From Myxococcales bacterium (GTDB lineage Bacteria; Myxococcota_A; Polyangia; Polyangiales; Polyangiaceae): DNA of 33,967 bases. Each line of letters begins with the position of its first letter. Position 1 is the first letter of the stretch. The position numbers and the translations under genes were made by a program. The stretch lies in the NCBI GenBank assembly GCA_903642325.1, contig CAHJWM010000053.1, positions 1 to 33,967 of the forward strand. The letters run 5' to 3'. Positions 1-9,129 of this stretch are shown here, piece by piece. The notes under the pieces were generated by a model. The model did not search any database. It was not told the origin of the DNA and worked only from the letters and a program-made list of their open reading frames with translations.

Positions 1-1375
1 GGGCGGCGCCGGAACGACGTCCAGCGCGGGCGGCACGGGGGGCGCGCCGCCGATGGCGCTGTGCTCGACCGGCGCGGTGCCGGTCGGCAATGGCCGCTGT
101 GCAACCAACAAGACCATCGCCAAAGGCTCGGCGATCACGATTCACGACTTCGAGGATCCGGGCTCCGATACGCCGAAGGATTACCTGGGGATCTTCTTCG
201 GGGACGGCCGCTCGGGTCGCTGGTTCGACTCCCACGACACGGCCGCAAAGGCCACGGTCAGCATGCTCGCGGAGCCGACCACTGGGGGGCCGAGCGGCAA
301 CACCCACGCGCTACACTATCACGGTGCCGCACCAATGGGCTTCGGCGCCACCATCGGTGTTCCGGTCGCCAGTTGCTACGACGCGAGCGCGTACAAAGGC
401 GTCAGCTTCTGGATGAAGGGCGATCCGGCGGCGGGCAACACGCAGGTCAAGTTCTCGGTAGCGACGCCGCCGACCGAGCCGGTTGCTTCCGGCGGTGGTT
501 GCACCATGGCCGACGAGCTTGCAGGTAAATGTTATGACCACTATGCGCAAACAGAGACGATTACCAATGAGTGGGTGCGACACAATATCCACTGGCAGGA
601 TCTGAAACAGAATTGCTCGAGCGGAAACGGCTACAAACCGCAAAGCGAGATCCTCAACTTTAGCTTTTCGATCTTGGACCCGAGCAAGGGCTTCGATTTT
701 TGGGTCGACAATTTCAGCTTCGACACCGGCGATTTGCCGAGCGATGGCTTTCAGCAAATTGTCCCGGAAGCAACCTTCAATGAAATGTGGGAGACGCGCA
801 CGGCCGGCAAAGTGATCGACCAGCGCAATGCGTTTTATACTTACGCCGGGTTGCTGGCGGCCATCAGCTCATTTGGTAAGGGCACGTTCGCAACGACGGG
901 CACGCCCGATCAGCGGCGGCGTGAAGCCGCGATGTTCTTGTCCAACATCGGACATGAAACGGACAGCCTTGCGCTCGTGGAGGAAAAAGCATGTGTCACC
1001 GCGGCCTGTCCTCAATATGGCCAAGCCCCCAACGGCAAGTACTATGACGGCCGCGGGGCGATTCAACTCTCTTACGCCGCCAACTACGCGGCCGCCGGCA
1101 CTGCGCTCGGCGCTGACTTGACCAATCATCCCGAGCTCGTCGCCAGCGACCCGAGAATCGCCTTCGGGACCGCGGTTTGGTTCTGGATGAATCCGCAATC
1201 CGGCCAGGGCAGTCCGCACGATGCCGTAAATAGCGGCTTGGGCGCGACGATTCGCATCGTAAACGGGATCGAGTGCAACAACGGTAACGCGCCCGCAGTT
1301 GCCGACCGCATCAGGCTGTACCACCGCTTTTGCAACCTGCTCGGCGTCGAGCCGGGGACTGCGGACGGCTGCTGA
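1..1375 (+). CDS. Secreted GH19-type chitinase with N-terminal binding domain (5' partial)
   Basis: The reading frame is already open at base 2 and begins inside a Gly/Thr/Ser-rich linker (GGAGTTSSAGGTGGAPP), so the ATG at 53 is internal and the true start and signal peptide lie upstream of the window. About 200 residues with a beta-sandwich look follow (FEDPGSDTP, then WFDSHD, and a FWVDNFSF end), resembling carbohydrate-binding domains found beside glycosidases. The last ~190 residues match family 19 chitinases: an acidic GHET motif with a second Glu pair shortly after (VEE), then YYDGRGAIQLSY, which corresponds to the family's substrate-cleft motif, and a conserved FGTAVWFW segment. The family hydrolyses chitin beta-1,4 bonds with inversion. 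Given the linker it is probably an exported or surface lipoprotein used on fungal or insect chitin. GH19 assignment is firm; the binding-domain family is not. Confidence 0.85.
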   Translation, partial: GGAGTTSSAGGTGGAPPMALCSTGAVPVGNGRCATNKTIAKGSAITIHDFEDPGSDTPKDYLGIFFGDGRSGRWFDSHDTAAKATVSMLAEPTTGGPSGNTHALHYHGAAPMGFGATIGVPVASCYDASAYKGVSFWMKGDPAAGNTQVKFSVATPPTEPVASGGGCTMADELAGKCYDHYAQTETITNEWVRHNIHWQDLKQNCSSGNGYKPQSEILNFSFSILDPSKGFDFWVDNFSFDTGDLPSDGFQQIVPEATFNEMWETRTAGKVIDQRNAFYTYAGLLAAISSFGKGTFATTGTPDQRRREAAMFLSNIGHETDSLALVEEKACVTAACPQYGQAPNGKYYDGRGAIQLSYAANYAAAGTALGADLTNHPELVASDPRIAFGTAVWFWMNPQSGQGSPHDAVNSGLGATIRIVNGIECNNGNAPAVADRIRLYHRFCNLLGVEPGTADGC

Positions 1376-1456
1376 GCGCCGCCGGTACGACCAAGTCCAC
1401 TCGAGCGAAAAGCGCAGCTGCTTTCTAAACCGGAGTGAGGCGTCGACGCACAGTGA

Positions 1457-1486
1457 CCGGTGTTTGGTGCGCACCCGAAACACCGG
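1457..1486. terminator. Long near-perfect palindrome, probable terminator hairpin
   Basis: CCGGTGTTT (1457-1465) pairs with AAACACCGG (1478-1486), and between them GGTGC (1466-1470) pairs with GCACC (1471-1475). The result is a 14-bp stem broken only by a 2-nt CG bulge, with essentially no loop. It lies 82 nt after the chitinase stop and about 90 nt before the next gene. It is followed by a pyrimidine-rich stretch but not a clean T-run, so it may be a terminator or a dyad operator for the downstream gene. Confidence 0.5.
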
Positions 1487-1575
1487 CGACTTCTTTCGGG
1501 TGATCGCCGTCACGCGCCTCGCGCATTTGCTTCATCGACGAGCGGGGAAATCGCTCGTACGATTCAGACGTCATC

Positions 1576-2892
1576 GTGATCGATTCTCGCGTTCGAGCTC
1601 GTAGGATTTTGTCGCTCGCGGCATTCGCATCCGCGAGCGCGCTCGGCGCGTGGGGGCTCACGACTTGCCGTTCGACGCAAGCGCGCGCGAGCGATGCGCC
1701 GAGCACAATCAGCGCGCTAGGCAGCCCCGGCGCGTACGACGGCGCCCTCTATCGGGGGCTGACCGCTTTTCGCGCATCCGTTTCAGCGCAAGGTGCAGTT
1801 GCCGCGGACAACAACGGCCCATTCGGATTGCAGTGGACCAAGTGCACGAACCTCGCTTTCGATCTGCTCACGGAGCTCGTTGCCGAAGCACTCGGCCTGG
1901 TTGGCCAGGCGGATGCGCAGAACCACGTGCAGACGGTGGTCGAGATGCTCGAACAACTTCCAGCCTATCACGGCATTTTCCCCGAGTTCATCCAGCTGAA
2001 CGGCGGGCCACACGCAGAGGTAAAGGACGGCAAGCGCAGCTACTCGTCGCTCGACTCTGCGTGGGTCACGTTGGCGTTGAGCGTCGTGGAGGGCCGGTAT
2101 GCAGAGCCGCAGCCTGCGCTTGCACGACGCAGCCAAGCGCTGATCGAAAAGCAGGACTACGGTGTATTCGTCGACTCGAATCTGCTACTCGGCAACTTGT
2201 CGGTGGATGCGACGAGCGGTGCGGTCGTGGACAAGTCGACATTCTCATATGGTGATCGCAACAGCGAGGCGAGGCCGCTCGTACTCTCGCTCATTGGCAT
2301 GCACAAAGTGCCGCCGGAGGTTTGGGATACTATGGCTTACTCTTGGGTCGATCGCGCGGGCCTCTCAATTGCTTCGAGCTACCGCTGGAGCGCATTCGTC
2401 GAGCTTTCCGGGCAGCTTTTTTTCGATGAAATGACGCTGGCACCGCGGTCTTTGGCGCGCAGCCACGAAAATTACGTCGCGGCGAGCGCCAAGATTGCAG
2501 AAGCCAAAGGGCAGCGGCTCTGGGGCTACGCGCCGAGCTGCGAACCGCCTGACGGCTACGCTGAGTTTGGGCTCGACCGACCCGACGTCGTGACGCCGTA
2601 CGCTGCGGCAGAGCTTGCCACGACCGGGCTGCCGCTGGCTGCGGCTAACCTTCAACGCGTGCTCCAGTCGCTCGATTGGAGCGGCGCGCCCGCAGCCGAT
2701 GCGCTCGATCCCGTCAGCGGACGCTCACTGTGTACGAGCGCCAGGATGCTCGATCAATCGCTGCTATTTTTGGCGTTGCACGTGGACATCGTGCGAGGCC
2801 TGTCACGGCAAACCGCTTGGTACCCTTCGGCCGAGGCTCGCATTCGGGACATGGATCGCACGCATCCCGCACCAGGGTTGGGTCTCCAGTGA
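1576..2892 (+). CDS. Exported glycoamylase-like protein (PF10091 / GH144 type)
   Basis: A 438-residue protein with a Sec-type signal (RVRARR then a hydrophobic Ala/Leu stretch). The body looks like an all-helical alpha/alpha toroid. Around residues 314-345 the motif LWGYAPSCEPPDGY, followed by a Pro-rich VTPYAAAELATTGLP, matches the WGL-T-x-x-DGP-GY / TPxAA hallmark of the PF10091 glycoamylase family. That family includes GH144 endo-beta-1,2-glucanases and the middle domain of cyclic beta-1,2-glucan synthase NdvB. The end (MLDQSLLFLALHVDIVRGL) also fits that family's closing helix. The GTG at 1576 is used; a strong ribosome site is not visible. The stop overlaps the start of the next gene by 4 bp, so the two are translationally coupled. 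Probable role: periplasmic cleavage or trimming of a glucan made by the minus-strand operon. The exact linkage is inferred. Confidence 0.7.
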   Translation: MIDSRVRARRILSLAAFASASALGAWGLTTCRSTQARASDAPSTISALGSPGAYDGALYRGLTAFRASVSAQGAVAADNNGPFGLQWTKCTNLAFDLLTELVAEALGLVGQADAQNHVQTVVEMLEQLPAYHGIFPEFIQLNGGPHAEVKDGKRSYSSLDSAWVTLALSVVEGRYAEPQPALARRSQALIEKQDYGVFVDSNLLLGNLSVDATSGAVVDKSTFSYGDRNSEARPLVLSLIGMHKVPPEVWDTMAYSWVDRAGLSIASSYRWSAFVELSGQLFFDEMTLAPRSLARSHENYVAASAKIAEAKGQRLWGYAPSCEPPDGYAEFGLDRPDVVTPYAAAELATTGLPLAAANLQRVLQSLDWSGAPAADALDPVSGRSLCTSARMLDQSLLFLALHVDIVRGLSRQTAWYPSAEARIRDMDRTHPAPGLGLQ

Positions 2893-4100
2893 GGGCCCTT
2901 CATGCGTCGCTACTGGGCGTTGCCTGTCTGCTGACGAGCTGCGGCCATGGCTCCGACACCGGCTCGAGCTGCGGGAACGCCACCGCTCTGGAACGCACTC
3001 GTGCGAACGCACAGCTGAAGGCCGCGTCGGACCCGGCGATGCCGCAGGTCGAGTCGTGCTCGGAGGTGGATGCTCCGAGCGATGGGCTCGCGAGCTCGCC
3101 AGGCCTGACCGCGGCGGAGTACGCCGGCTTGCTTCACGAGGACAAAGGCAACTTCTTCGACGACGGGACGTGGTGGCTCAAGGCCGCACCGCGCGGCGAG
3201 ACCCATGTCGAGCCATTGGACGTGGTGGCCGAGAACTGCCAGCAAGCCAGCTTCGAAAGTTTCAATTACGACTACGCTTCGGCGACGCCGCCGCTCAGCT
3301 CTGCCCCGGAGTGCGGCCGATACTTGGTGGCAATTCAAGCCGGACACCGCATCGGCAAGCTATGGCCGCAACTGCTGAGCCTGGAAGGGTCTGGGCTCGT
3401 GCGGTTGGCACCGCTCAGAACGATCACGGCCTTTGGCTCCTACTTGCGTGTGCCAGGCGGTTTGCCGGCAGACGATAATTTCCAGTCACACGTGACACAG
3501 GTCAACGTCATCCGACACGACGAGAACACGCTCGAGCTCGTCGCGTTGGCTGAAGCGCTGACTTTTACGGCCGCCATTCATCTGACATTCACCGCCGGCC
3601 AAGCGACGCGGCTCAAGCTGGAGCTCGACATTTTCTTACGCGGTGGTGCCCCGCCGCCTTCCGATCTTTCGCTTGGAGCCCTCACCGGTACATTTCGGGT
3701 TGGCGGGGGCAACGTCGATTTCGACCAATTGACGGCAGCCTTTTCGGACGGGACATCACGGGTGAAAGGCCTCGCAGATGTGAAGCTCGATGACCGCGAC
3801 CCGGCGTGGCGCACGACTTCAGTCGGCAGCGGAGGCGCGAGCCTCAGCGCGTTTGCGCTCGTGCAGGGAGCGCGCGCGCCGAGTCAACCCGGCGACGATG
3901 CCGCGAGCTCTGCCGAGCGGCCCGACATGACCGTTTCGGACATTCATTCCGACGTGCCACTCACGCTCGCGCTGTCACTGACCTCGCAACCTGAGCTCGA
4001 TACCAACGTTTCTGCCGATCTAGTCATGAATGCGGAGGATGCTGGCAAAGCGGCTAGCCCCATCCATGTGTCGTATCAGGTGACGGCATCTTTGCCGTGA
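2889..4100 (+). CDS. OpgG/OpgD-like (GH186-type) glucan lipoprotein, diverged copy
   Basis: The start is the GTG at 2889, inside the previous gene's stop (GTGA). It gives a clean lipoprotein signal ending LLTSC at Cys18. The 403-aa protein is a clear paralogue of the minus-strand lipoprotein at 4107-5348: compare GNFFDDGTWWLKAAPRGE with GNFLDDNTWWIKALPRGE, and FNYDYASATPP with FHYDYSAATPP. Through that copy it joins the OpgG/OpgD family, periplasmic proteins needed for osmoregulated glucan synthesis, of which E. coli OpgD is a beta-1,2-glucanase (GH186). The family's HDSDG-like site survives as VDFDQL (residues 276-281): both Asp are kept but the His is lost. The region equivalent to the family's RPS segment is reduced to ERPDMTVSDI. 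It may be a non-catalytic or specificity-shifted partner. Its stop is 6 bp from the convergent OpgG-like gene. Confidence 0.7.
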   Translation: MRALHASLLGVACLLTSCGHGSDTGSSCGNATALERTRANAQLKAASDPAMPQVESCSEVDAPSDGLASSPGLTAAEYAGLLHEDKGNFFDDGTWWLKAAPRGETHVEPLDVVAENCQQASFESFNYDYASATPPLSSAPECGRYLVAIQAGHRIGKLWPQLLSLEGSGLVRLAPLRTITAFGSYLRVPGGLPADDNFQSHVTQVNVIRHDENTLELVALAEALTFTAAIHLTFTAGQATRLKLELDIFLRGGAPPPSDLSLGALTGTFRVGGGNVDFDQLTAAFSDGTSRVKGLADVKLDDRDPAWRTTSVGSGGASLSAFALVQGARAPSQPGDDAASSAERPDMTVSDIHSDVPLTLALSLTSQPELDTNVSADLVMNAEDAGKAASPIHVSYQVTASLP

Positions 4101-4106
4101 CCCTGC

Positions 4107-5348
4107 TCAGTTCACCGCCACTGACACGATGTAACTTACCTCGATTGGAAGTGAAGCACCCCTCGTGTCGGCGATGAAGTCGAGCACGACGTTGTCGATA
4201 TATTCGTCACTGCCGTGAACGATCGCGAGCTCGACCGAGAGCGGGACGGTCGAGGTAATGGCGCTGACGGTGAATGACGGGCGGTCTGCATAATGCGCGG
4301 CATCGTAACGCGCATATTTACGCGGATCTCGCTCGGTTTGCCGAAGTGCGACCGTATCGAAGGGCCCCTCGAACGCGATCCTGTGCCAGGGATCTGGAGC
4401 CGTCGAAGGCTCGGGATTTTCTAGCCTTGTGGTCGTTTCGGTGCCGTCCTCCGAGCGCACGTAGAGCTGATCGGCGTCGTGAGCTTCGTCGTCGACAAGG
4501 TCCTGGGTGTCGGCATCGCGCTTCCAGAACATAGAGCTGAATGCCAGCACTCCGAGTGGCAAGGTGGTGTCGGCATCCGCGCGCGGATAAACCCGTAAGC
4601 GCACCTTGAGGCTCGTGTTGGCGGCGGGTGTGAGCTCGGCCTTCAGCACTCCTTCGAACGCGACGCCGCTGAGCCTACCCACGAAGCTCAAAGATTGCGG
4701 GTCGTGGCCGGTGAGCTCGAGCAGGCCGAGCGAGGGAAAAGTCTCGCCTTGATGCGTGGCATTTTCGGTGGCGAAACGCAGGGTCGTTCCGAACACCGGG
4801 CGCAAACCCAAGTTGACGAGCCGCGCGTACGCCGTGCTCTCGACCTCCAACACTTGCGGGGCAGTTTGGAAAAAGCTGTGCCCGATCTCCAGCGCACTCA
4901 GGCTTTTTGCGCAACTGGGCGGTTCGAGGATGGGCGGCGTGGCCGCCGAATAGTCGTAGTGAAAGCGGTCGTAGGTAATCGGCGCGCACGACTCGTCGCT
5001 CAAGTGGAGCTCGGCCTCGTGAATCTCACCGCGCGGCAGGGCCTTGATCCACCAAGTGTTGTCGTCCAAGAAGTTGCCGGCGCTGCCTCCGGTAATCGCT
5101 GCGTATTCTTCGAACACCAGGCCTTCGGCGGCCTTATTTCCATCAGGGGGTCGGTCAACCTCCGGACAGGCGACAGGCACCTGCTCCAAATATGGTTTGC
5201 GGGCGGCAAGTATCGCCGCCGCGTCGAGCCGCTCGAAGGCGGGGTCCGCTGAACAGTGGTCTTCGGCCGACTCCTCCTGCGCGAGGCACCCTTGCAGGGA
5301 CGAGATCAGCAAGACAATTAGGCAATATCTATCCACAATTGACGTCAT
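4107..5348 (-). CDS. OpgG/OpgD-like (GH186-type) periplasmic glucan lipoprotein
   Basis: Lipoprotein signal with lipobox SLQGC (Cys21); 413 aa in total. Recognisable OpgG/OpgD landmarks occur in order: an early AAILAARKPYLEQ helix and FEEYAAI; PVFGTTLRFATENA (family: GxSxRGLAIDTA); GETFPSLGLLEL (family: GEEFPxFREFWLE); LKVRLRVYPR; LGVLAFSSMFW (family: LGIAPLTSMF); HDADQL at 290-295 (family: HDSDGL); a QTERD segment; YADRPSFTV (family: YERRPSLWVEP); and YIDNVVLDF (family: IHDNIVAFW). The family acts in the periplasm on the osmoregulated glucan backbone. E. coli OpgG is soluble, whereas this copy is lipid-anchored. Its ATG overlaps the upstream gene's TGA (ATGA), making it the last gene of the operon. 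I am sure of the family; activity and linkage are inferred. Confidence 0.78.
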   Translation of the reverse strand: MTSIVDRYCLIVLLISSLQGCLAQEESAEDHCSADPAFERLDAAAILAARKPYLEQVPVACPEVDRPPDGNKAAEGLVFEEYAAITGGSAGNFLDDNTWWIKALPRGEIHEAELHLSDESCAPITYDRFHYDYSAATPPILEPPSCAKSLSALEIGHSFFQTAPQVLEVESTAYARLVNLGLRPVFGTTLRFATENATHQGETFPSLGLLELTGHDPQSLSFVGRLSGVAFEGVLKAELTPAANTSLKVRLRVYPRADADTTLPLGVLAFSSMFWKRDADTQDLVDDEAHDADQLYVRSEDGTETTTRLENPEPSTAPDPWHRIAFEGPFDTVALRQTERDPRKYARYDAAHYADRPSFTVSAITSTVPLSVELAIVHGSDEYIDNVVLDFIADTRGASLPIEVSYIVSVAVN

Positions 5349-8300
5349 TTCATACCCTCCGCGCTGATTGCTGACTGAGCCGCTAGTGCCGCACCCTTTG
5401 CTTCGATCAGCGCCCGCTGTGCATCGAAGGAAACTTGCCGCGCTCGGACTACGTCATCCAGAGTCGTCTGGTCTTCGCCTGCACGGAGGCGGCGCTCGAG
5501 CTCGCCCCGCGCCCGCTCACTCGCTCGCTCGGCTTGCAGCGCAACGGCGTAGCTCTGGCGACGCGCGTACAGCTCCGTGCGCAACAGGGCGTCCGAGCGT
5601 TGGCGCTCGCGCGAGGTCGCGCCTAGCTCCTCGTTGGCCAGCTGCGAGCGTGCCAGCTCCACCCCAACGCTGCCCAGCACTTTGGGCCTAACCGGCACGA
5701 TCATCGATAGCACCCACAAAAGCTCGCCGCTCGAGACGTTTTGTTCAGCGCCCGGGCGACCAGTTTCGCTTCTGATATTTGCCGGGCGCAATTCGACCAG
5801 TCCCGTGACCGGAGATACCACGCGTAGCGCGGTCGCTAAGGCTTCCGCTCGCGCCGCGCCGCGCCGCGCCCTCGCCGCCCCCTCTCGGCTGTTCACCCCT
5901 TCGGAGCCGGCTCTGCTCGGGGCTAGCGCAGCGCCGACGTCAGCCGAGAGCAGCACGTCCGTCTTGGAAGCGTATTCGTCGAGCACCATATCGCTCACGA
6001 GCGCGCCTCGTGCTTGCAACGACGCAAGCTGCAATTTGAGGCGTGACTCCGCCGCGGACCGGCGAACGGTCGCCCGTGCCGAGTCGTTCTGGGCGGCGGT
6101 GACCAGCTCGGTTGCGACGAGCCCGAGCTTGAAGCGAGGCAACACCGAATCTTCGAAGTAGCGGCGCGCTTCAGTCTCCTCTAACGCGCCGAGTCTTGCT
6201 AACTCACGCGCAGTCCAAGTCTGAGCGATATCGCGAAGCGCCGCCCGTGCCGCGGCCGTGCGAGCGGCGCGACGCTCCAGCTGCGCGGACTCGAGAACAT
6301 CGGCGTTCGCCACGAAGGCAACCGCCTCGTCGAGGCCGATTGATGCGCCGAGCCCGAGGTTTGCTTGTAGCGTTCTCGTCGTTGACGGACCGGCGACGCG
6401 CGTCACGGGGTAGGAACCCGCGACGAAGGGTCCGGCAAGGTGCAGCGATGTAACGACCGGCGCGGGATTGGCGCGTTCGGCCTGTCGCGCAGCAGCGTCG
6501 GCTGAAGCCACATCAGCATCGGTCTCGGTCAAAGTGGACAGCGCCGCCCGGAACGTTCCTGACCTCAGGTCAGTACGTTCCAGCCCGGCGCCCAAGGAAA
6601 GAGCTTGCAGGCCAGCCGTGCTGCGCCGTTCGTCATCGTCGAGAGCGCGAGCTTCGGATTCGAGCAGAGCGGCTCGCAGCGCCGCGAGCTCGCGCTGTTT
6701 GAGCGTCGAGCTTTCTCCGGTCGCCCCCGCCTGCTCGGCGCGAACAGACTGTATTCGTGAGTGAATGTCACGTTGAATGCTTGCCTCGACGTTCATCAGG
6801 TCGGCCGCTTCCGCCGCCCTGTGAGTGGCCTGAGCGCGCTGGTCGTCCAGCTCACGGCGTAAAGCGCCCAACCGACCCGTGGCTGCCCCAGCGAGCTCGG
6901 CCGCCCGCACGATTTTCGTCGGTTCACGCGTCGGATCCAGCGCCACGCCTACCCCCAACGTCAACGAGTACGCTCCGCCTAAAAGGCCCTGAGTCGCCTC
7001 GGCCGTCAACGTGACGCTACGGGGCGGTGACGTCAGCGATTCCGCTTGCGCTTCGGTGTAGCCGACCTGCAGCTCTGCGACGCGCTGCGTGAGCGCGCTC
7101 GCGAACCCCAGCAGTTGTTGTTGGGGGATAAAGCGGTCGCGAGCCCAAGCCTCGAGCGCCGCTGGAGTTTCAGCGACGGTGACGCGCGATCCGCGCGGCG
7201 CGCCTAGCTTTTGTGCCAGCATCAGCTCGGCGGCTTCCAGCCGAGCCGCAGCGCGGGCGCTAACGGCAAGCGCGGTGTGAGCCGCGCGCTCTGCGCTTCG
7301 CACATCCTCCGCCGTGGCCGCGCCCTCCGCGAACGAGTGATGCTCCTGTTCTAGGTTCTCGCGGAAAAATGCCGCTCGCAGCTCTGCATGCTGGCTACCG
7401 GCGCGAGCATGGCTGACCTCCAAACGCGCGAGGAGCTCGTCCCACAAAAAGCTCTTCCGCGATAACTCGGCCTGAGCCTGGCGAAGCGCGGATTCGCGCT
7501 CGAGCACATGAAAGCTGCGACCCGTGTCCAATAGATTCATGGACCAACGTCCAAGTAGGCTCGTTTCACGCACCGCTATCGGCGCCAAGCCTGCCCCCGC
7601 CAAGCCGAGCTCCGGGCGCAATTCCAAGATCGAGCTTTCACGCTGAAGAAGCGGACATAAGACGCCCGCTTCGAGCGAATAGCGGAGTCGATAGCTTTCG
7701 GCACGAGCCGCCTGTGCCGCACGCTCGGCTTCTGCGCGTGCGGCATTGACGCTCGGGGCGTCTGCGACCGCGCGCGCGGAGAGACGCTCGACCTCGACCA
7801 TGTCGATCTGACGGGCACGGGAGGTCGGCGGCAGCGCGGTATCCGCGCCACTCGCGGCCGTGAGTGCGATCTGCGCGACGACCGCTTGTTCGAAGACGAC
7901 TTCTCGTTCGAGCCGCGCGTCGGTCAGGGTGCGGCTCGCTTCGGCAAGCTCGGCGGCGGATCGTTCACCACGCGCGAAGCGCCGGCTCACGTCGTCGAAA
8001 CCAGCGCTCGCCGAAACGAGGCCACGCTCGTCGCTCCATAATTCACTCAGAGCGTCCCGAAGAACGCGCGCTTGGTCTGCAATCCGTGCACGCGTCGAGC
8101 GGGCCTGTCGTGCGAGCCATCTGCTCCTCGCCACGCCCTGAGCCGCCGCCGCCCGCAAAAATGGCTCCCCAGGGAACGCATGGAGATCCAAAGTCAACTC
8201 CCCTGTGATGCTCTCCAGGTGAAATGCGCTATTGCCCGATCCGGCAACATCACTCTTCGGCAGCAATGCGACGGCGGCGGCGCGCAGCTCTGGCACATAC

Positions 8301-9127
8301 CAACGCCGCGTTTCGGCTAGGTCCACACGTTTCTGCGCAAGCTCCAAATCCGATTGCTCGACATCGTCGGCTCGAGACGGCGAATCCGCCATCGCCTCGC
8401 GCACCAAGCTCAGCATGGCGTTCAGATCCATGTGTGGATCGAGCCCGCTCGAGTCGTGTAAGGACAGAGAAATGAGCCGGCTCGACGCTCGTTGCCGCTC
8501 GAGCTCGATCTCCGCAAGGGAGCTTCGGAGCTCTTCAACGCGTACTTTAATTAGAAGCTCCTCGCCTCCGCCCTCGGGCGCCGGGAGCTTGCCGGTTCTC
8601 ATGCCATCGACCAGCTCACCCAACTCGGTCAAGTGCTCCTCGACCACGAGAGCTTTGCGCTCGGCCACATATCGAGCAAGGCAGCTGATGAGGGTCGTCA
8701 CCGTCAGCGTGTGCTGCGTTTCAGCGAGCTCGGCATGAGCTTTAGTCTGCGCGGCCCTCGCACTGGCCACGGTCGCCAATTTCTGTAGGGACAGAACCGC
8801 CTGCGACTGGATGTCAACGCGCCAGCGTGGCGTAGAAGCGCCGGGGTCGGAGCCTTTTGCGATTTGCCTCCGTAGCGCGGCCGAAAAGTCCGGTAGCCAG
8901 TCCAGCCAAGCGTCGGTAGTTTGTGCCCCTGCCAGCTCGTAGCGTCGCCGCGCCAATGCGATGTCGCCACCGCGGCGTTCTTCCTGTGCAGATTCAGCCA
9001 GCAACAACCGCCGCAATGCCGTCCGCGAGGGATCAAGTGTGGTCGGCTCGATTGCTCCGGCCCGTGCATGCGAGACGACCAAGCAACACGAAAGTATGCG
9101 CAAGACCCGCGCAGAGATGAGACGCAC
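5345..9127 (-). CDS. Triplicated TolC-like outer-membrane efflux protein (six half-repeats, 1260 aa)
   Basis: A signal peptide (RVLRILSCCLVVSHARAGA) is followed by six consecutive OEP/TolC half-units of about 200 aa. Each is a long Ala/Arg/Glu-rich helix, a short beta-rich section and a second long helix. The beta sections are near residues 77-118, 276-324, 482-540, 704-735, 889-938 and 1109-1150, typified by ITGELTLDLHAFPGEPF and AYSLTLGVGVALDPTREP. A normal TolC protomer is about 430-490 aa with two half-units contributing four strands, and three protomers make the 12-stranded barrel; this single chain has enough for all 12. The GTG at 9127 is used. A TTG at 9133 overlapping the upstream TGA (TTGA) is equally possible, with GGAGG at 9138-9142 serving either. 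Probable role: outer-membrane channel of the glucan locus. Confidence 0.75.
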   Translation of the reverse strand: MRLISARVLRILSCCLVVSHARAGAIEPTTLDPSRTALRRLLLAESAQEERRGGDIALARRRYELAGAQTTDAWLDWLPDFSAALRRQIAKGSDPGASTPRWRVDIQSQAVLSLQKLATVASARAAQTKAHAELAETQHTLTVTTLISCLARYVAERKALVVEEHLTELGELVDGMRTGKLPAPEGGGEELLIKVRVEELRSSLAEIELERQRASSRLISLSLHDSSGLDPHMDLNAMLSLVREAMADSPSRADDVEQSDLELAQKRVDLAETRRWYVPELRAAAVALLPKSDVAGSGNSAFHLESITGELTLDLHAFPGEPFLRAAAAQGVARSRWLARQARSTRARIADQARVLRDALSELWSDERGLVSASAGFDDVSRRFARGERSAAELAEASRTLTDARLEREVVFEQAVVAQIALTAASGADTALPPTSRARQIDMVEVERLSARAVADAPSVNAARAEAERAAQAARAESYRLRYSLEAGVLCPLLQRESSILELRPELGLAGAGLAPIAVRETSLLGRWSMNLLDTGRSFHVLERESALRQAQAELSRKSFLWDELLARLEVSHARAGSQHAELRAAFFRENLEQEHHSFAEGAATAEDVRSAERAAHTALAVSARAAARLEAAELMLAQKLGAPRGSRVTVAETPAALEAWARDRFIPQQQLLGFASALTQRVAELQVGYTEAQAESLTSPPRSVTLTAEATQGLLGGAYSLTLGVGVALDPTREPTKIVRAAELAGAATGRLGALRRELDDQRAQATHRAAEAADLMNVEASIQRDIHSRIQSVRAEQAGATGESSTLKQRELAALRAALLESEARALDDDERRSTAGLQALSLGAGLERTDLRSGTFRAALSTLTETDADVASADAAARQAERANPAPVVTSLHLAGPFVAGSYPVTRVAGPSTTRTLQANLGLGASIGLDEAVAFVANADVLESAQLERRAARTAAARAALRDIAQTWTARELARLGALEETEARRYFEDSVLPRFKLGLVATELVTAAQNDSARATVRRSAAESRLKLQLASLQARGALVSDMVLDEYASKTDVLLSADVGAALAPSRAGSEGVNSREGAARARRGAARAEALATALRVVSPVTGLVELRPANIRSETGRPGAEQNVSSGELLWVLSMIVPVRPKVLGSVGVELARSQLANEELGATSRERQRSDALLRTELYARRQSYAVALQAERASERARGELERRLRAGEDQTTLDDVVRARQVSFDAQRALIEAKGAALAAQSAISAEGMK

Positions 9128-9129
9128 TC

